DNA of 64,000 bases, from assembly GCA_017941035.1 (NCBI GenBank), contig JAGAXG010000013.1, positions 1 to 64,000 on the forward strand. The letters are read 5' to 3'. This DNA comes from a bacterium (GTDB lineage: Bacteria; Cyanobacteriota; Vampirovibrionia; Gastranaerophilales; Gastranaerophilaceae). The notes under the pieces are model-generated. The model was not told where the DNA came from. It saw only the letters and a list, made by a program, of their open reading frames with translations, and searched no databases. Position numbers and translations under genes: made by a program. Positions 63,296 through 64,000 of the stretch are shown piece by piece; position 1 is the stretch's first letter, and each line of letters opens with the position of its first letter.

Positions 63296-64000
63296 TTGTA
63301 ATTTTTCTAATTCATCAAGCTCGTTTGATAATTCTATCAATTTATTTTTCAATTTTCGGTTATCATTTTTTAACTTTTCGACACGTTTAATATCTTTTTC
63401 TACCCTTGATATTAAATCATTCGTTTTTTGATTTAATTCCTTAACAGAGTTTATGGAAGCATAAAACATTTCATCCCAACGAATTTTATAATATCCTTTT
63501 TCATCTTTAAAAACAGATTCAGGGAAGACTTTTTTCAAACTTTGAGCAATAACACCAACATGAGGAACTTTCGATTTATCTGCCTTAAATGTGTAATTGT
63601 AAAATTTCAATTTTTCTATATATTTCAAGCCATCTTTGAATTCTGGACCTATATCCTTTAATCTTGCATCACTTGATAAAGTATCATCAGCATCTCTATA
63701 ACTTAAATCCGGACAACAAGAACCATTTTCATCGTTATGAGCTTTGCTAAATTCGGAATTATCATTGTTGTATATGATAGAAAATACAGCGTTATCTTTT
63801 ATATAATCATAAAAATCATAATTACCTGAAGTTAAGGATGTCCAATCATAAGAATCTGCATACTGAGTAGCTGCCAAAGATGAACATATACAAGTTTCAT
63901 GCAAAGAGAATTTCATATGTTTTTGATGATTATTTATATCATCTGAAGAATCTAATCTACGGCTTTTTGCATTTCCATCTTCACCGGCTAGAACAAAAAA
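63293..64000 (-). CDS. S74-domain fibre protein, C-terminal part (cut by window end)
   Basis: The frame stays open from the stop at 63293 to the last base, so the start is outside the window; the Met at 63916 is internal (upstream residues read VLAGEDGNAKSRRLDSSDD). Visible are a Cys-containing stretch (HETCICSS, SCCPDLS), then an S74 domain starting SSDARLKDI with KVPHVGVIAQSLKKVFPESV and YYKIRWDEMFYASINSVKELNQ, then a coiled coil (VEKLKNDNRKLKNKLIELSNEL). It is a clear paralogue of the protein at 60160. Whether it also begins as a pilin cannot be seen. Confidence 0.82.
   Translation of the reverse strand, partial: FFVLAGEDGNAKSRRLDSSDDINNHQKHMKFSLHETCICSSLAATQYADSYDWTSLTSGNYDFYDYIKDNAVFSIIYNNDNSEFSKAHNDENGSCCPDLSYRDADDTLSSDARLKDIGPEFKDGLKYIEKLKFYNYTFKADKSKVPHVGVIAQSLKKVFPESVFKDEKGYYKIRWDEMFYASINSVKELNQKTNDLISRVEKDIKRVEKLKNDNRKLKNKLIELSNELDELEKLQ

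Overview
The window is AT-rich DNA from a Gram-negative-type bacterium. The best fit is a non-photosynthetic gut member of the Cyanobacteriota (Gastranaerophilales / Vampirovibrionia, formerly Melainabacteria); this is inference. Supporting signs are a DUF3326 protein (a family I know mainly from cyanobacteria and plastid-bearing eukaryotes), a four-domain ribosomal protein S1 whose N-terminus resembles cyanobacterial S1, a DUF2344 radical-SAM-linked protein directly before RNase G/E, AMIN-domain amidase, two complete RND/TolC efflux systems (so an outer membrane), meso-diaminopimelate-type MurE, flagellar genes, and pilin-like proteins ending in a phage-type S74 chaperone.

Layout. 1-2505: end of a DUF2344 gene, rng and a small membrane protein. 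2717-5812: small lineage-type proteins of unknown function, a secreted cupin and a secreted unknown. 5942-6922 (minus): AI-2E family permease. 7095-18363: a plus-strand run with RND system 1 (adaptor, pump, TolC), an AsmA-like protein, SGNH hydrolase, HAD phosphatase, a degenerate M48-like protein and a secreted repeat protein. 18469-22307: class III aminotransferase, alpha/beta hydrolase with a cysteine nucleophile, membrane protein and PreA-like enzyme, followed by tRNA-Arg on the minus strand. 22760-27641: two amidases, glutamate racemase and DUF3326. 27738-40411: one long plus-strand run of ftsI, murE, nagA-like, ilvD, uppS, rdgB and RND system 2. 40501-46307: small proteins, GH38 mannosidase, glmS, a 50-codon gene and thrB. 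46414-48932: two adjacent genes carrying the same short dispersed repeat inside their reading frames. 48916-53719: CoA-disulfide-reductase-like enzyme, lone sugar-ABC permease, phosphohexomutase, rsfS and rpiB. 53837-56042 (minus): flagellar hook-type protein, FliK-like and FliJ. 56179-60042 (minus): rpsA and valS. 60160-64000: a pilin-like S74 adhesin, metK with a structured leader, and a second S74 protein cut by the window end.

Much of the window serves the envelope: precursor supply (glmS, uppS, murI, murE), septal peptidoglycan synthesis (ftsI), remodelling (two amidases) and export (two RND systems). The most unusual signals are (1) pilin / YadA-like head / S74 fusions flanking metK, (2) a short repeat in both orientations inserted in frame in two neighbouring genes, (3) five genes whose -10 box lies exactly six bases before the start codon, which predicts leaderless mRNAs, and (4) a compact metK leader whose hairpin loop can pair with the Shine-Dalgarno sequence.
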